In this document: one piece after another, positions 46,057 through 59,985 of the stretch
How the letters are laid out: each line of letters begins with the position of its first letter
Numbering within the stretch: the stretch's first letter is position 1
Source: Kuschelorhynchus macadamiae
Taxonomy: Eukaryota; Arthropoda; Insecta; Coleoptera; Curculionidae
Direction: 5' to 3'
NCBI GenBank assembly: GCA_030620095.1
Contig: JAUTXW010000205.1
Coordinates: 1,240,001-1,304,000, forward strand
DNA length: 64,000 nt
Notes under the pieces: generated by a model
The model's database searches: none
What the model saw: only the letters and a program-made list of their open reading frames with translations
Told to the model about the DNA's origin: nothing
Position numbers and translations under genes: made by a program

Positions 46057-46546
46057 GTATATATTTAGTAAAAGTGACGTTTCTTGAACACGTAAACTAT
46101 ATTCTTATAAAAAAATCTTTTTTGGGAATAGTGTTCAAAATATAACACATCATTGATGTTAGATCATTTTATTTTTTAAAAAACCTTTCGATCATTTTAT
46201 GGCCTTAATCAGTTATCTTACTCTATTTAAGACAAATCACAAACATTGTAACATGTTTAAAATTTTCTAAAAACAAAAATTAAATGGTCGAAACGTTTTT
46301 AAAAAATAAAATCATCCAACATCCATGATAAGTAATATTTTTTTTTTTTTGAAATTGGCCTTGCAAACAAAGTGTTTTAGCCACGAAATTGTTTTTATAC
46401 CTTTTTAAAAGGACCGTAAGCAATTAAATCAATTTAATTTAATTTAATACCACTTAAATAAAGGAATGAGTAATATTGCGAACACTATTCTCAAGAAAGA
46501 TTTTGTATAAGAATATAGTGTTACGTGTTCAAGAAACCACACTTTT

Positions 46547-46604
<58 letters not shown>

Positions 46605-46907
46605 TATGTTTATATATAATATTTACAATAGAATGGGTGAAAACCTGCTAAAGTACGGAACGATCAAAATAAACTATGGAACCGAAATGAAAAAGGGGCC
46701 TTAACTGTGTAGTAGTATGTGTGACTTATTTTTTAAAAAAATTCAAACATAAATGTTACAATGTTCGTGATGTGTCTTAAATAGACCAAGATAACTGATG
46801 AAGGCCATAAAATGGTCGAAACGTTTTGCAAAAATAAAATCTTCCAACATCAATGATGTGTTATATTGTGAACACTATTCCTAAGAAAGATTTTCTATAA
46901 GTATATA

Positions 46908-46944
<37 letters not shown>
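46009..46944. mobile_element. Ribozyme-bearing inverted element cluster (family 3) with (TA)n tracts
   Basis: A minus-oriented unit (46075-46260) and two plus-oriented units (46262-46550 and 46750-46905) share ATCAATGATGT, CATAAAATG, GTTATCT-related and GAACACTATTC phrases. (TA)n runs lie at 46009-46055, 46551-46598 and 46902-46944. The first plus unit carries a 137-bp insertion (about 46341-46468) bordered by AGTAATATT on both sides and containing an AATTT repeat. No ORF. Confidence 0.7.
46788..46838 (+). ncRNA. Hammerhead ribozyme candidate, family 3
   Basis: CTGATGA at 46795-46801, one extra A, stem II GGCCAT-AAA-ATGGTC (6 bp with one G-U), GAAA at 46818-46821, then ACGT and U/T as the expected cleavage position (GTT rather than GTC). 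Stem I can pair AAGAT upstream with ATCTT about 20 nt downstream. The minus-strand partner at about 46190-46220 has CTGATTA and GAAAG and is damaged. Confidence 0.6.
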
Positions 46945-46948
<4 letters not shown>

Positions 46949-48367
46949 GTGTGTGTGTTACTAAATGACTGTACTGAACTAAATTGACTCCCATTTCACT
47001 ATTTCTAATAAAAGGAAATTTAAGTGTTCAAATTTTCACATACGATTTTTGCGCAATGTTTTGGTGTTAAGCGTCTTTTTAATACATTTTGTACTTTCTT
47101 TATAATTGTTTTATAACAGAAACGAATTTTTTACACAACCAGTGAAAAATTTTATATTAAATATTATATGAAGAGGGAGGAAGGCGCCATATTAATATTT
47201 AACCACAGGCCTAGCTTTCCGATAATCCGGTCTTATAAAGGTGTCCAACCTAAAATATGTTGCTAACCGTGTCCCTTTATATTGATTTAAAATGTTTAAA
47301 AAGTGTTTAAAGTGTTTTCTGAATAACAATTCCCGTATTACGTTAACTAATTATCCGTATTGCGGCAACCATCTAAATAAGACGCCCAAAAACCGGTTTA
47401 TTAATTATAATTTTTACCGGTATGAAAATGTGTTTTAAAATTTAATAATTCCAAGCAATTAATTTAGGTAAAACCCATTTTGGTGTTTACGAAAAATGCC
47501 CAAAAAGAAGAACCAATTTGCGTCAAAGGAAACGGTAGAAATTATAAAGTACAAATTAATGCGGTTTCGAGAAGTTGTAGAAGAAAAAAAATGTTATTAT
47601 ATTGAAACTCACATAAGGCAGTGTGGGATGCGGAAACATAGAGAATCAATATTCGAATAGTTTAAATTTAAGGCAAGGCGAAGAAGCTCAGAAAATGGAA
47701 GTGAAATTCGAGAGTTTATATTAAAAATGTGTTTTCGCACAATATGGTTATAGCTAGAAAGCTCGTGAACCTACTGGATAACGATCTTTCAAAACGGACA
47801 GTACCGTTTTGAAGCACGTTGTTCTGGTGTCCCCGTGAAACGTCTCGGAACACAAAAATGTTTCGTTATCAAGTAATACAATATGACATTCTTAAAAGTT
47901 AACCAGCAAAACAAGATAGTTGCCCTTATGCCTTCTCTTGAGAGGGTTTAAAAATGTATCAGGCCCTAACTAAAGTCATATTTTTTTGGAGAACTGATAA
48001 ATGCCTTAGATTTTCAAGGGCTCATATTTGTACTATAAAATATTCAAAATTTTGATTGGGTCAGTTTATTAACAGTTCCAACATAAGAAAATATTTAAAA
48101 AGTGATGGATCTTTTAATTGAAAAGAGCTAAAAATTAAAAAAGGAAAACATTACAAATTACATTACCCCCAGAAAATGTTTTAGAATGGAACAGCAGGAA
48201 GGCAACGACAAAAAATCGCTAAGTTAAAATAGTTTAATAACAATTATTATTATTATACCATGTGTATTTTTGTACAATAAAATTATTGAATATGTTTTGT
48301 GTCTGCCAAGTACCAAAACGTCGGAAAGAGTTTTTGGTTTAATTCAACAAGATTGAAGAACTACTGA

Positions 48368-48370
<3 letters not shown>
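46945..48370. other. Unassigned stretch
   Basis: No gene firmly supported. ATG at 47497 opens MPKKKNQFASKETVEIIKY and continues about 54 codons before a stop, followed by other broken frames. It could be a decayed transposase N-terminus but I do not recognise it. An eroded hammerhead-like piece (CCAAAACGTCGGAAAGAG) is near 48310. Confidence 0.4.

Positions 48371-48441
<71 letters not shown>
48371..48441. repeat. (TA)n microsatellite
   Basis: Perfect TA run of about 71 bp. Confidence 0.97.

Positions 48442-49688
<1,247 letters not shown>

Positions 49689-49739
<51 letters not shown>
49689..49739. repeat. (TA)n microsatellite abutting the octanucleotide array
   Basis: Perfect TA run of about 51 bp that passes directly into the ACATACTT array. 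Confidence 0.97.
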
Positions 49740-49740
<1 letters not shown>

Positions 49741-50610
49741 TTACATACTTACATATTTACATATTAACATATTTACATACTTACATACATACATCCTTAC
49801 ATACTTACATACTTACATACTTACATACTTACATACCTACATACTTACATACATACATCCTTACATACTTACATACTTACATACTTACATACTTACATAC
49901 CTACATACTTACATACTTACATACTTACATACTTACATACTTACATACTTACATACTTATATACTTACATACTTACAGACTTACATACTTACATACTTAC
50001 ATACTTACATACTTACATACTGACATACTTACATACTTACATACTTACATTTTTACATACTTACATACACACTAACATACTTACATACTTACATACATAC
50101 ATACTTACATACATACATACTTACATACATACTTATATACTTACATACTTATATACTTACATACTTACATATTTACATACTTACATACTTACATACTTAC
50201 ATACTTACATACTTACATACTTACATACTTACATACTTACATACTTACATACTTACATACTTACATACTTACTTACTTACATAATTACATACTTAAATAC
50301 TTATATACTTACATACTTACATACTTACATGCTTACATACTTACATACTTACATACTTACATACTTACATACTTACATACTTACCTACTTACATACTTAC
50401 ATACTTACGTATTTACGTACTTACGTACTTACGTACTTACGTACTTACATACTTACATACTTACATACTTACATACTTACATACTTACATACTTACTTAC
50501 ATACTTACATACTTACATACTTGCATACTTACATACTTACATACTTACATACTTACATACTTACATACTTACATTCTTACATACTTACATACTTACATAT
50601 TTACATACTT
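49740..50610. repeat. Octanucleotide array (ACATACTT)n
   Basis: About 870 bp of the 8-bp unit ACATACTT, with ACATAC-length interruptions and point variants: a GTACTTAC subcluster at about 50408-50450 and mixed ACATACAT patches near 50090-50140. It reads as a long H-T-Y-I-L-T-Y-L repeat ORF, which is a by-product. Variant subclusters suggest local slippage or unequal exchange. Confidence 0.97.
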
Positions 50611-53600
50611 GTGTCAATGTCATCAAATTTAGCAATTAATGTAATATAGTCAGCAGAATTTATGCAACGATTTCAGACTCTATATATACAAGCTGCACTA
50701 AAAACCAGGCTATGTTGAACCATAATGTTTGTAATAATATGTTAATTATTTAAATATTTTTTTTTTATAGTTATATGTAACACATAATGAATATTTATAA
50801 TTTAGTGTTAGTTTATTTCTTCTGTAATAAACTAATAAGTTGTTTGGTATTAAAATAAATAAATAAAAAATTATGTATTCTCCAATCTATGGATACATTT
50901 CTGACGTTATGACAAGACTAGAGTTATCAGTTGAAATCGTATCTCGGAACTTGTTTGATTAGGCAAAATATAAATCAATCAAAATCCGAAAAGCTGATTA
51001 GCTTAGAGCGCGTTGAAAATTACAGAAAAATGTGGTGTTTTTTGTGAACCAGTTTTGTTTTGTATAATTGTTTGTATAATTAAACGCATGTTTAGGCTAT
51101 TGTAGTATATACTAGTAGCTATTTGTAGTTCGAGGGGAGAATTTTTATACTTTATTTTGGCAGAATTAACAAATAAATGCATATGCTTATTAGTTACAAA
51201 GTTAATTATATTATTGAGATATTTACAATTATATATTACTTTTACCAAAAATAAATTTTAAATTATTATACTTACAATTTTTTTCCTTGTTTGCAAAAAA
51301 CTTCAGAACTAATAAAATAAAAAATCCCTCGACACAAATTAAATATTGATCTCGATTAAAATCAAACACAAATTTCACCGTTACTCCACACCTGTTATTA
51401 AGATTAGAATCACCAAACTATGACGAAAAAAATTTGATCCTGTGCCGAAATTCTGCTTTCCGTCAAACAGGAAACCAACAACAAACTACTCTTCCGGTAA
51501 CTATGCTATTTACACAACAATTAAATTCTAATTCATAAAATTGGAAAGTTCCCAAAAAATTACGGCCAAAATGTTACCAGAAAGTTAATAAGTTGATTTT
51601 ATAATGTTTCCTTGAAATACAGCTTGGCTGAAGATTAGTGCACTTATACTTACTTCCTTGATAAAAAATTCCAAATGGTGTTGCAAGGTCTGACTAAGAA
51701 GAAATTTCCAAGGGGAACATGTTTGCATATTAAAACACGTTGTGACGTCTGCAAAGGTACTTATTTTGAATAAGCAGTCTAATGTTATTTATGTAATTTG
51801 CGTAATAAACTGAAAGAAAGGGATTTATTTACTCAGAGAGATAAAAAACTAATTAAGCAAGAGTTAAATGATAATGTGTAAATTATATACAATATATATA
51901 AAAAAAACATTTCCTACGTAAAATAATTTTACGCTGACGTTTCACAGATTTTTTTTAAATATATGGACATATTATGTTAGGAGTAACATTTTCCTGGGGC
52001 CAGTTTTTTAAGCAAATATGCATTATTTCATATATAATTCATTCAATCAGACATTCTAGAACCTGTTTAAGTTGATAAGTATACACTTTTATAAGAACTA
52101 GAATGGAGTATAATTTCTACATGTCATAATCTTAATTCCTTCTTTTCTCTGTCATGTACTTTAAAAATATCTAAATACAATCTGAAATCTGGAAAAATGG
52201 GAAGACATATTTAAAAAACTGCAACTCTTATGGGGTCTCTTTACCCCCATTCAACCAGTTCTTTTGAAATAGTCCCGCTATCTGACATATCATGACGAGG
52301 ATGGCTTTGAAAAATAAAACTGGCAATTGTTTTATAAGGAGAAATCTATTTTTTACAACCTTGCAATATTAAAGTGATTTATACAAATAGCTTTCTTTTG
52401 GATTGAGTTAAGAATAATAATTTAAAATCCAGATAGGTCTGGCTTGGTATGTGGGTTAGCAACAGGCAAATGTTAAAGCTTATTTCACAAGAGTGATGTT
52501 GTGTGTGATGTGTGATGTTTTAAGAAGCCCGTTCTTTTCATTTTAATAACATAAATTAATTTTTTTGTTATTTAGTTGGGAGTCGTTTTAATTTTTTCAT
52601 TTTATAAGATATGTTTATTCGTTTTTAAAGCCTTTAAACCAGATCAAATTCCTGATCTTTGTTTAGTGAATATACTGAAAAGCTTTCCAATATCTAAAAA
52701 CCTAAAAATTTAAAATCTGGCAGTTACACGTATACCAACAAGTCAACTTTTTTGTGAATATAGTGTATAGTCTACTTTGAAATTCTCTTCTAACGTATTG
52801 GAGCTTATCTGCAGCATCAGAGCATAGAAGGCGGAAACCAGTAATTATTTGTTGTAGTTCTTGTAAATTAGTAAGCCCAACAAAATAACTAAAATGGAGC
52901 ATAGTCAACTCAACAACACCTCGAAGTCCAATCCTCCGCTCTAAAAATTAATTCTTTCAAAAGTATCAAACATAAAGTTCCGGTAGGACATCCTTTAACA
53001 AACAATGGATCAATTATAATATTTTCTTGCCATAATTGCAACCCATACTTTAAGCTTCTGAAGTTGTTTTATATGAGCTGCTTCATAACAGCTTCATGGT
53101 CAATGCAAGTAATTTAGTGGCTTTTCAATTAAATAGAAATATAATATAAAAGTCATCTTCATTAAGTTCTTATATAAGAAGAACTACGTAATTTTTTTTT
53201 ATATAATTTCGTGAACTGTTGATTTACCCACGCCTACATCAGTAACTACTACTTGGTGCAGAGGAACTGGTCTATCTGAGAAAGCTTCATTTAATAACAA
53301 ACCATAATGAAATGAAAAGAAACGACAAGAAATAGCTACAAGAAAAATTATTCAAAGGTTCAGGATCAATACAGACGTAACGACATAAACTACCATAATA
53401 TATTGTCGAATTATTTACAAAATCCGACTGACCAGCTGCTAAAAACAATTTTTCTTCAATAAAAATGATAATACGCGACAGTTAGAGATACTGAAAATAA
53501 CGTTTCACCAATAAAAATGACAAAAGAAGATGGTTTATTTTTGTCACAATTTTTACTTCTTTTTTATCCCTTAGCTATTCAGAACGTAGAGACCTTCGCG

Positions 53601-55100
53601 CTTCGCGCAGAATTGTGTCTTTTATGGGTCCTTAAAGCATGATACAGAGTTTTAATAGTAAAAATTCAAATGTTTAACCAACTCACATCACTCCCAGATA
53701 AGGTTGAAAATGCTTAAACACGCAAAAAAATTGATTTGGTGAAACACATGCGACTTACAAAGTTTGGACATTATTATCTTTTCGGACACCCGTATATAAC
53801 ATCTGCTTTACGTACATAGGAGCGGGGTTGTTATTTTATTTTTAAACATTTTGATTAAAAATAAGTGCTTTTTTTAAGCTAATACACAAAACCAGCAAAG
53901 AAAAATACGTAGGATGAGCTATGATAGGAAGGGTTTAAACAACTTTGTTTTTGTTTCAGACATAGTCATTGAGTTTATCATGATGTTAGTGACATATTTT
54001 TTTTCTTGTTGGGATGATATACTTATACATGAATATTTGACAAAAAGTAGGTCTAATTTTTAGACGTCACGAAACGTTCGATATTATTTCACATAATCAG
54101 AAGAAAGCAATACGTCATTTGTCTTAATGCCTTCTCATATACGCACAAAAAGATTATACAATACATATTTGACGAAAATAGGTGAAAAGTCGTCCACTAT
54201 GTTTGTAATAATATATTCTTCACATTTAAAAACAATTTATATTGATTTTTTTCAATGTATCCTCACCATGACGTCACACCACTGGCTATATAATGCATAT
54301 TTTGATTTTTTGCCGGTAATTAGCAACTTCTACGAATTTAATTTTCTCTTTTCAAAAATTTTACCTGTCTGTAGTGGTTCAATTTCGATCACTAATAGAG
54401 TCAATTTAGATTTTGTACCACCTTTCCATTGCTTTATCACACACACAGAATTTTTTTTGTTAGTAAAGGTTTTGTGTTATTTGTGACCTAAAATCTCGGA
54501 GAAAGAAATAAAAGTAGACTTTTTTTAAATGTCAACAAGGTTTTTTTATTGTTCGTATGTATATGATAAGGTAATATAATTCCTGATGATATTGAATATA
54601 AGGGAACAGTGAATGGGTAAATGTCTAAAAGCTTATAATACAAATTTACACTGGTTTCGGAACATTTTTTGTAACTTTAACCTTGCCAAAACGCAAAAAG
54701 TTTATTTCAATCCTCTTGAATTTTGACTTGTTCATTGGCGGCAAATCAGGGTGGCGTTCATTAAACACACGACACGTTCTCTCTAAAAGTTTATAAAACA
54801 TTCTCCATGAATATAAAATAGATTGAGAATATCAGCGTTTGAGTATTCTTCCATTTCGATTTAGAAGATTTATTTATCACTGACAGCTTTCGATAAATAA
54901 CGCATACCAATCATCTGTCATATTGGATATTGGATCTCAATTGTTTTTCCATGACTCACCATTGGAACATGTAAACATTTAAGCAAATACATACGATATT
55001 TTTATAAAACCCAATTATTTCGAAAATGGTTACGAATAGGTATAGGGAGCCTTAATACAGTTCGATAGAAAATGAAATTCTACATTTGATAGTGCATAAA
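50611..55100. other. Long AT-rich stretch without recognisable genes
   Basis: About 4.5 kb with no convincing protein or repeat call. The best open frame is on the minus strand at 52908-52702 (68 codons, YFVGLTNLQELQQIITGF); it resembles nothing I can name. Composition does not differ from the flanks. Confidence 0.45.
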
Positions 55101-55104
55101 GTTA

Positions 55105-55187
55105 TAGGGTGTCCCATTTAAAAAAACGGACTTTAGCGGCTTTGAAAATGTGAATGTTTGCCGCTGAATTTAGGACACCCTGTATAA
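55105..55187. mobile_element. 80-bp miniature element with mariner-like ends
   Basis: The left tip TAGGGTGTCCCATTTAAA and the right tip GGACACCCTGTA are inverted partners only about 80 bp apart, each next to TA. The ends match the CAGGGTGTYC group of the larger mariners in this window. Confidence 0.6.
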
Positions 55188-55419
55188 AAATAGACAAATT
55201 CAATAAAAAAAATAGAAACCTAAGATTATTTACCGATCGTCTGCAAAATATGAAGATTATATCTTCAAAACTTACAATAATATGAGATTTTAAAATTTGG
55301 TACCCCGAAGGCTCATTTTTGGTTCCAGGTCAAGTATCTTAAGAACGCTTGAACCTAGGTATAGGACATGCTACATAAAATAGCATTATAATTCTCCGTA
55401 GAATCTAAAAATATCATAA

Positions 55420-55640
55420 AATACAGGGTGTTCCGTTTAAAATAAGCAAGTTGATACCAACTTCCGGTTAAACCGGAAGTGACAGGAAGTTGAAAATATT
55501 TCAAAAAAGAAGTACCCCTTGACCTTACCTTAATCCCAAAATTTGAAATTTTTATCTGAATGGCATCATCAAAAACTTTTAATGAACGGGTTGCGTGAAT
55601 AACCCTATATACAGGTAGTACGAGGGTAGTCCAGAAATCT
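55420..55640. repeat. Mariner-TIR-like fragment with CCGG palindrome
   Basis: TACAGGGTGTTCCGTTTAAAA at about 55422 is a further end of the same group. It is followed at about 55460-55482 by the palindrome ACTTCCGGTT-A-AACCGGAAGT. No partner end is certain. Confidence 0.5.
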
Positions 55641-56789
55641 TTGACGCCCGAAAATATAAACATTAATGTTAGGTACCCTTTTTTTCATTTCATTTCATTT
55701 TCATCATTTTCCTTTGTTCCAAATAACCAAAACGCAAATATATAAATACCAATATTGGACTTGGAGCAATATTCTCTGCATGTTCTTCCTATTTACCATT
55801 ATTAAAAAATAACCGAGATACTGGCTACTCTATATTTTAAGTTTTTGAAGGTGACACTTAAAATATAGAGTATATCTTATTTGAAACATACGCTTTCGGT
55901 GTTTTTAAGAACTTAATCATTAATATTGTGTTTTTCAATAATCTTTCAATTTCTAAATAATTTTTTTATGAAAAAACAAAATAACATATATTCAATGCAA
56001 TGAATATAAATCTTCTGTAAATTTTAGTTTTTTCAAAACTAGAAAACTGTCTGTCTGTTTCTATATACGTACTAATCTTATTTCAAAAAATTTGTCCAAT
56101 AAGGCTTCTTCCTATTCAACGAAACAAAAAAGTAAATAAAAACCTTACCGCAATCTCTTTTTCTATTAAATTAACACGCACAAACAAATAATATCACACA
56201 CACACGAAAACAATGCAAATCCACCGAAGCGATGAGACCATACGGGAATTAATCCTACAATAACTTATTCCGATCGTATACCTCTCACTAAATTAATGGT
56301 CCCCATACCCACAAGATATACATACCAAGGTTGAGGTTATTTTTATTTTAGCAGTTTGCTTATGATAATGTTTCTCTTAATTTACGACTTTTTTGAATGA
56401 CTCTTGGGTTTTATTAATTGTTTTGTTGGATGTACCATTTGTTACATAAAATGTCATAGCCATTAGGTCACACTGAAACTTTGATCTTTTGTTTCATGAC
56501 TTGGAAGAAGTGTAAATGATAAATAAATATTTTAAAAATGCAATATCTGGGGAAGATTCTTTTGAAATAGAAATCCCTAAATTAACCATACTCTTGATGC
56601 AGGTGTTTGTGTAATATTTTTAAATCCTGTAGATCTGAATTTCATTTTGCTTAAAATATTGCTTTATAACAACTAATTTTATGAAATGATAAATTTTGCT
56701 GGATTTATAAACGTTATCGAGTTTCGTAGAGCCGTTTCCCTCATCCACTAATCGGCAAGAAAACAACAATACTCTGGCTTTCAGTTTTC
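55641..56789. other. Unassigned AT-rich stretch
   Basis: No gene or repeat recognised. Confidence 0.4.
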
Positions 56790-56985
56790 ATGATATGTCG
56801 ACTTTGCTGAAGTTCGTCGACTCTTAAAGAAAGTTAACTATAGAGAGTAAGAAATGATATGCTGCTGTTGTGTATGTATCCCTAAGATAAATAAATCTTG
56901 CAAAATCTTGAGAACAATAGGAAATTATCTACTAGATAGCCTAATGACTTTATTTCGCATCAAAGTAAATATTTATACCTGCACG
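56790..56985. repeat. Dispersed repeat, paralogue of 63770-63960
   Basis: Shared phrases in the same order: GCTGAA...TTCGTCGACTC/TTTGTCGACTCC, TATGTATCCCTAA, AATAAATCTTG and CTATCTACTAGATAGCC-like. Class unknown. Confidence 0.65.
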
Positions 56986-57384
56986 ATTTTTCTAAGATCA
57001 AACAAAAATGTCACAAACTTTGTAGACTTACAACGAAACTCCTCCTCCACTTTTAAATTTCTTGCAAAAAAATTATTGAACTTTTGTAAGACATGGGAAA
57101 AGTTTTTAAATTTTCAACAAAGGTGTGCTGGCTTCAGACGTCTATATGCAATACATAACCTACAAAACAACAAAAACTGAATAACATAAAGAATCTTTTT
57201 CATAGTTTTAGTTCTGCTTGATGGGAGTTTTAAAAGTGGACACAAAAGCATATCCAATTTTAGTTCTTGGTACCGTTTGTAGTTTCTCTGCAAACCGGCC
57301 AAATTGGCTGTTTAATTTTTTTTTAATGTAGGGTTATTGTCTTTCAAATTATGTGACTATAAAATATTTTTAAATAAGAAAGTC

Positions 57385-58584
57385 GGGTAAGTTGTTTTTA
57401 AGCTATGCCGAGAACTGACAGACAGGCAAACCGACAGACGGAATTGATAAAACATATTTTTTTGGCATCTAGGGCCGCCAAAGATCTGTCTGTCTGACAG
57501 TTCACGGCATAGCATAAAAACTCTTTACTTCCTTGTCTTCAAATTTTGGTCAAAAATTAAGGGTCATATGAGGATGATCTGGTAACTTTTTGGTAAAAAT
57601 CAATTTGGCATAACAAAATGGCGTCCCATTGAAATGTTTAAAAAATTATTACTAAAAAACTACATAAGCAATTTATCTTAAATATTGCACAAACTCAAAT
57701 ATTGTGTAGAAACCAACTGGCAAAATTTTGCAACGAATCTAAGATAGCTAGACAAAATGGCGATTTGGTAAAATATTTAAAAATTCACCCTGAAAAACTC
57801 TAATGGACTAATTTCAAATTGTGTGTCATAACTAATTGTGGTATACAGATAAACTAGTAAAATCGTGGTACTAATTCAAGATGGCGCTTAAATAAAATAT
57901 TTGTAATTGTGAAAAATCACCTTCTCGGGTTTTACATATCTTCACGTTTAGCGTTTAGTCGGTATGTCGGTCTGTCTGTCTGTCTGTCAGTTCGCGACAT
58001 AACTCAAAAACTCAAAAAATTAAGTGTGTATGGGGATGATCTGGTAATATTTTGGTAAAAACAATCGAGTATGGCAAAAACAGAATGGCGGCCTAGTAAA
58101 ATGTTAAAAAAGAATATGATGAAAAACTACTTGTCGGATTGATTTAAAATTTTACATAAACATTAAGTATTACGTTGGAATCAACTGGTAAATTTTGGTA
58201 CGAATCCAAGATGGCGAAACAAAACAAAAAACCAAAAATTACTTAATGATTTCAAATTGTGTGCCATAACTAATAATGGTATAGGGCTCAACTTGTAAAA
58301 CTACTTACTAATTCAAGATGGCGGAACAAAATTGCGGCCAAATAAAAATCACCCTCTCAGGATTTACATATATTAACGTTTTAGTGTCCTTAGATGCCAA
58401 AACATGTTTTATCAATTCCGTCGGTCCGTCTGTCGGTCTGTCTGTTCGTTCGCGACATAGTTTAAATAGTTCTTCCCCGGTTGACTTCAAATTTTGAGCA
58501 AAAATTGAGGGTCATATGGGGATACCTGGTAATATTTTGGTAAAAATCCAATATGGCTAAACAATGTTAATAAAACTTTGTCAG
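57385..58584 (-). repeat. Dispersed repeat, GAGGGAAGT family, two opposed pieces
   Basis: 57385-57485 is a short plus-oriented piece (CTGACAGACAGGCAAACCG, GGCATCTAGGGCCGCC). At 57485 it switches to a long minus-oriented stretch with GTCTGTCTGACAG, repeated AAAATGGCG phrases and a second GTCGGTCTGTCTG tract near 57970 and 58430. Confidence 0.75.
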
Positions 58585-59500
58585 AGTAGTGTATTATTTG
58601 ATTGATTTAAGATCGATTAAAAAAAAACAAGTCTTTTATTTTAATTTGTCGACGTTTTGGAACTTAATTTGTGCATCCCAAGACGCATATATAGATCCTA
58701 TGTCCTGCAGGGAACCCATATTATCAGTCTTTACCTACTCCTTTGGTCCGCAGATATTTCCTAGATATTAAGTTTTTTAATGGTTTTCGTTAACAAACCT
58801 GTTGTTGTTATGTTACAGTGGTGTATTATTTGGGATTAGGGTCCGGTAAAAAAACAAAAGTCTATTTTTAAATAGTCAACTTTATTGTTGCATCCTCAGG
58901 ACACATAGTTTCTATATCCTGCATGAACCCCATATTATCAGTCTTTACCTACTCCGTTAGTCCGCAGATATTTTCCAGATATTATGTTTCTAAATGACTG
59001 GTGTATTATTTGGGGTTAGGGTCCAGTAAAGAAACAAAAGAGTTTTTCAAATTGTCGACGTTTCGCAACTTTATTGTTGCATTCTCATTGCATATATAGA
59101 TTTTATATCCATTCATAAAACCCATATTAGCAGTCTTTACCTACTCCGTTGGTTTGCAGATATTTCCTACATATTAAGTTTCTAAATGGTTTTCGCTAAC
59201 GATCTCTGTCTTCTTGTTGCTAGAGTGGTGTATTATTTGGGATTAGGAAATATCGGCGGAGCAACGGAGTAGGTAAAAACTGATAATATGAACAATTTAT
59301 CCTGAGGATGCAACAATAAAGTTGCGAAACGTCGACATTTTAAAAAAGGGTTTTTGCTTTTCTACTGGATCCTAACCTCAAATGATACACCACTTTAACA
59401 TAACAACAAGAGATCGTTAACGAAAACCAGTTAGAAATTTAATATCTGGGAAGTGTCTGCGGACCAACAGAGTAGGTAAATACTTATAATATTGGTTTCA
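58585..59500. repeat. Tandem and inverted array of ribozyme-bearing units (family 2)
   Basis: GTGGTGTATTATTTGG-like unit starts occur at 58585, 58817, 58997 and 59225, giving spacings of about 230, 180 and 228 bp, in minus orientation. At about 59249 the orientation flips and a plus unit with an intact ribozyme follows (59249-59400), then a partial plus unit to 59500. Each unit holds CTACTCCGTTGGTCCGCAGATATTT-type sequence, a poly(A/T)-rich border and a ribozyme region. The minus copies of the ribozyme are damaged to different degrees. Confidence 0.8.
59298..59340 (+). ncRNA. Hammerhead ribozyme candidate, family 2 (best copy)
   Basis: CTGAGGA at 59302-59308, one extra T, stem II GCAAC-AATAAA-GTTGC (5 perfect bp), GAAA at 59326-59329, minimal self-complementary stem III ACGT, and cleavage C at 59333. 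The 3' stem I side GACA would pair with TGTC seen before the core in the family consensus; here the 5' side reads TATC, leaving a partial match. Hammerheads with such a stem III are expected to act as dimers. Confidence 0.65.
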
Positions 59501-59985
59501 ATTTAAATTGGCGGCCAAATAAATTGTTTAAAAAATCTATGTAAAAAAATTTTGTTCAATTCATTTTAAAGGAAAACGAGATGTGAAAATGGGAAAAACT
59601 TGTAGAAATCCAATATGATGTACCAAAATGGCAGTATGTGTCAATGTAAAAACTATTTATTAAATTTATTTTATTATAGCCCTAAAGTCAAGTGTGGCAT
59701 AAGTAGAATGAAAATGGTAAAATATTGGTAGGAATCTACTATGATGGAATGGAATTAAAAATGAAAAGAGAATATATGTAACACATAGGTATATACAGTG
59801 ACTATGTGCTGAACTAAATCGGGTTACACTTCACTATTCCTAACAAATAGAAAAAAAAATAACAAGGAAAGTTCGTAAAGAAATTTACCGATTTTTTTTC
59901 ACCAAAATTTGAAGTCAATGGGATAATTAGTTGGGTGATTTTTTTACGATTACAATACTTCCATTTTACGAGGGTAGTAAAAATT
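59501..59985 (+). repeat. Dispersed repeat, GAGGGAAGT family
   Basis: Begins AATTGGCGGCCAAATAAA and contains ACTATTCCTAACAAAT. It ends with ACGATTACAATACTTCC, then TTTTACGAGGGTAGTAAAAA at 59985, which directly cuts off the mariner fragment that follows. Confidence 0.7.

Noticed and set aside
50329..50649. Long open frame of repeated HTYILTYL
   Set aside because: It is only the translation of the ACATACTT array.
52702..52908. 68-codon minus-strand frame with a faint chemoreceptor-like look
   Set aside because: No diagnostic motif, and the flanking frames are closed; left as unassigned.
54055..54085. GACGTCACGAAACGTTCG resembling a ribozyme 3' half
   Set aside because: No CTGANGA-like core or stem II upstream on either strand.
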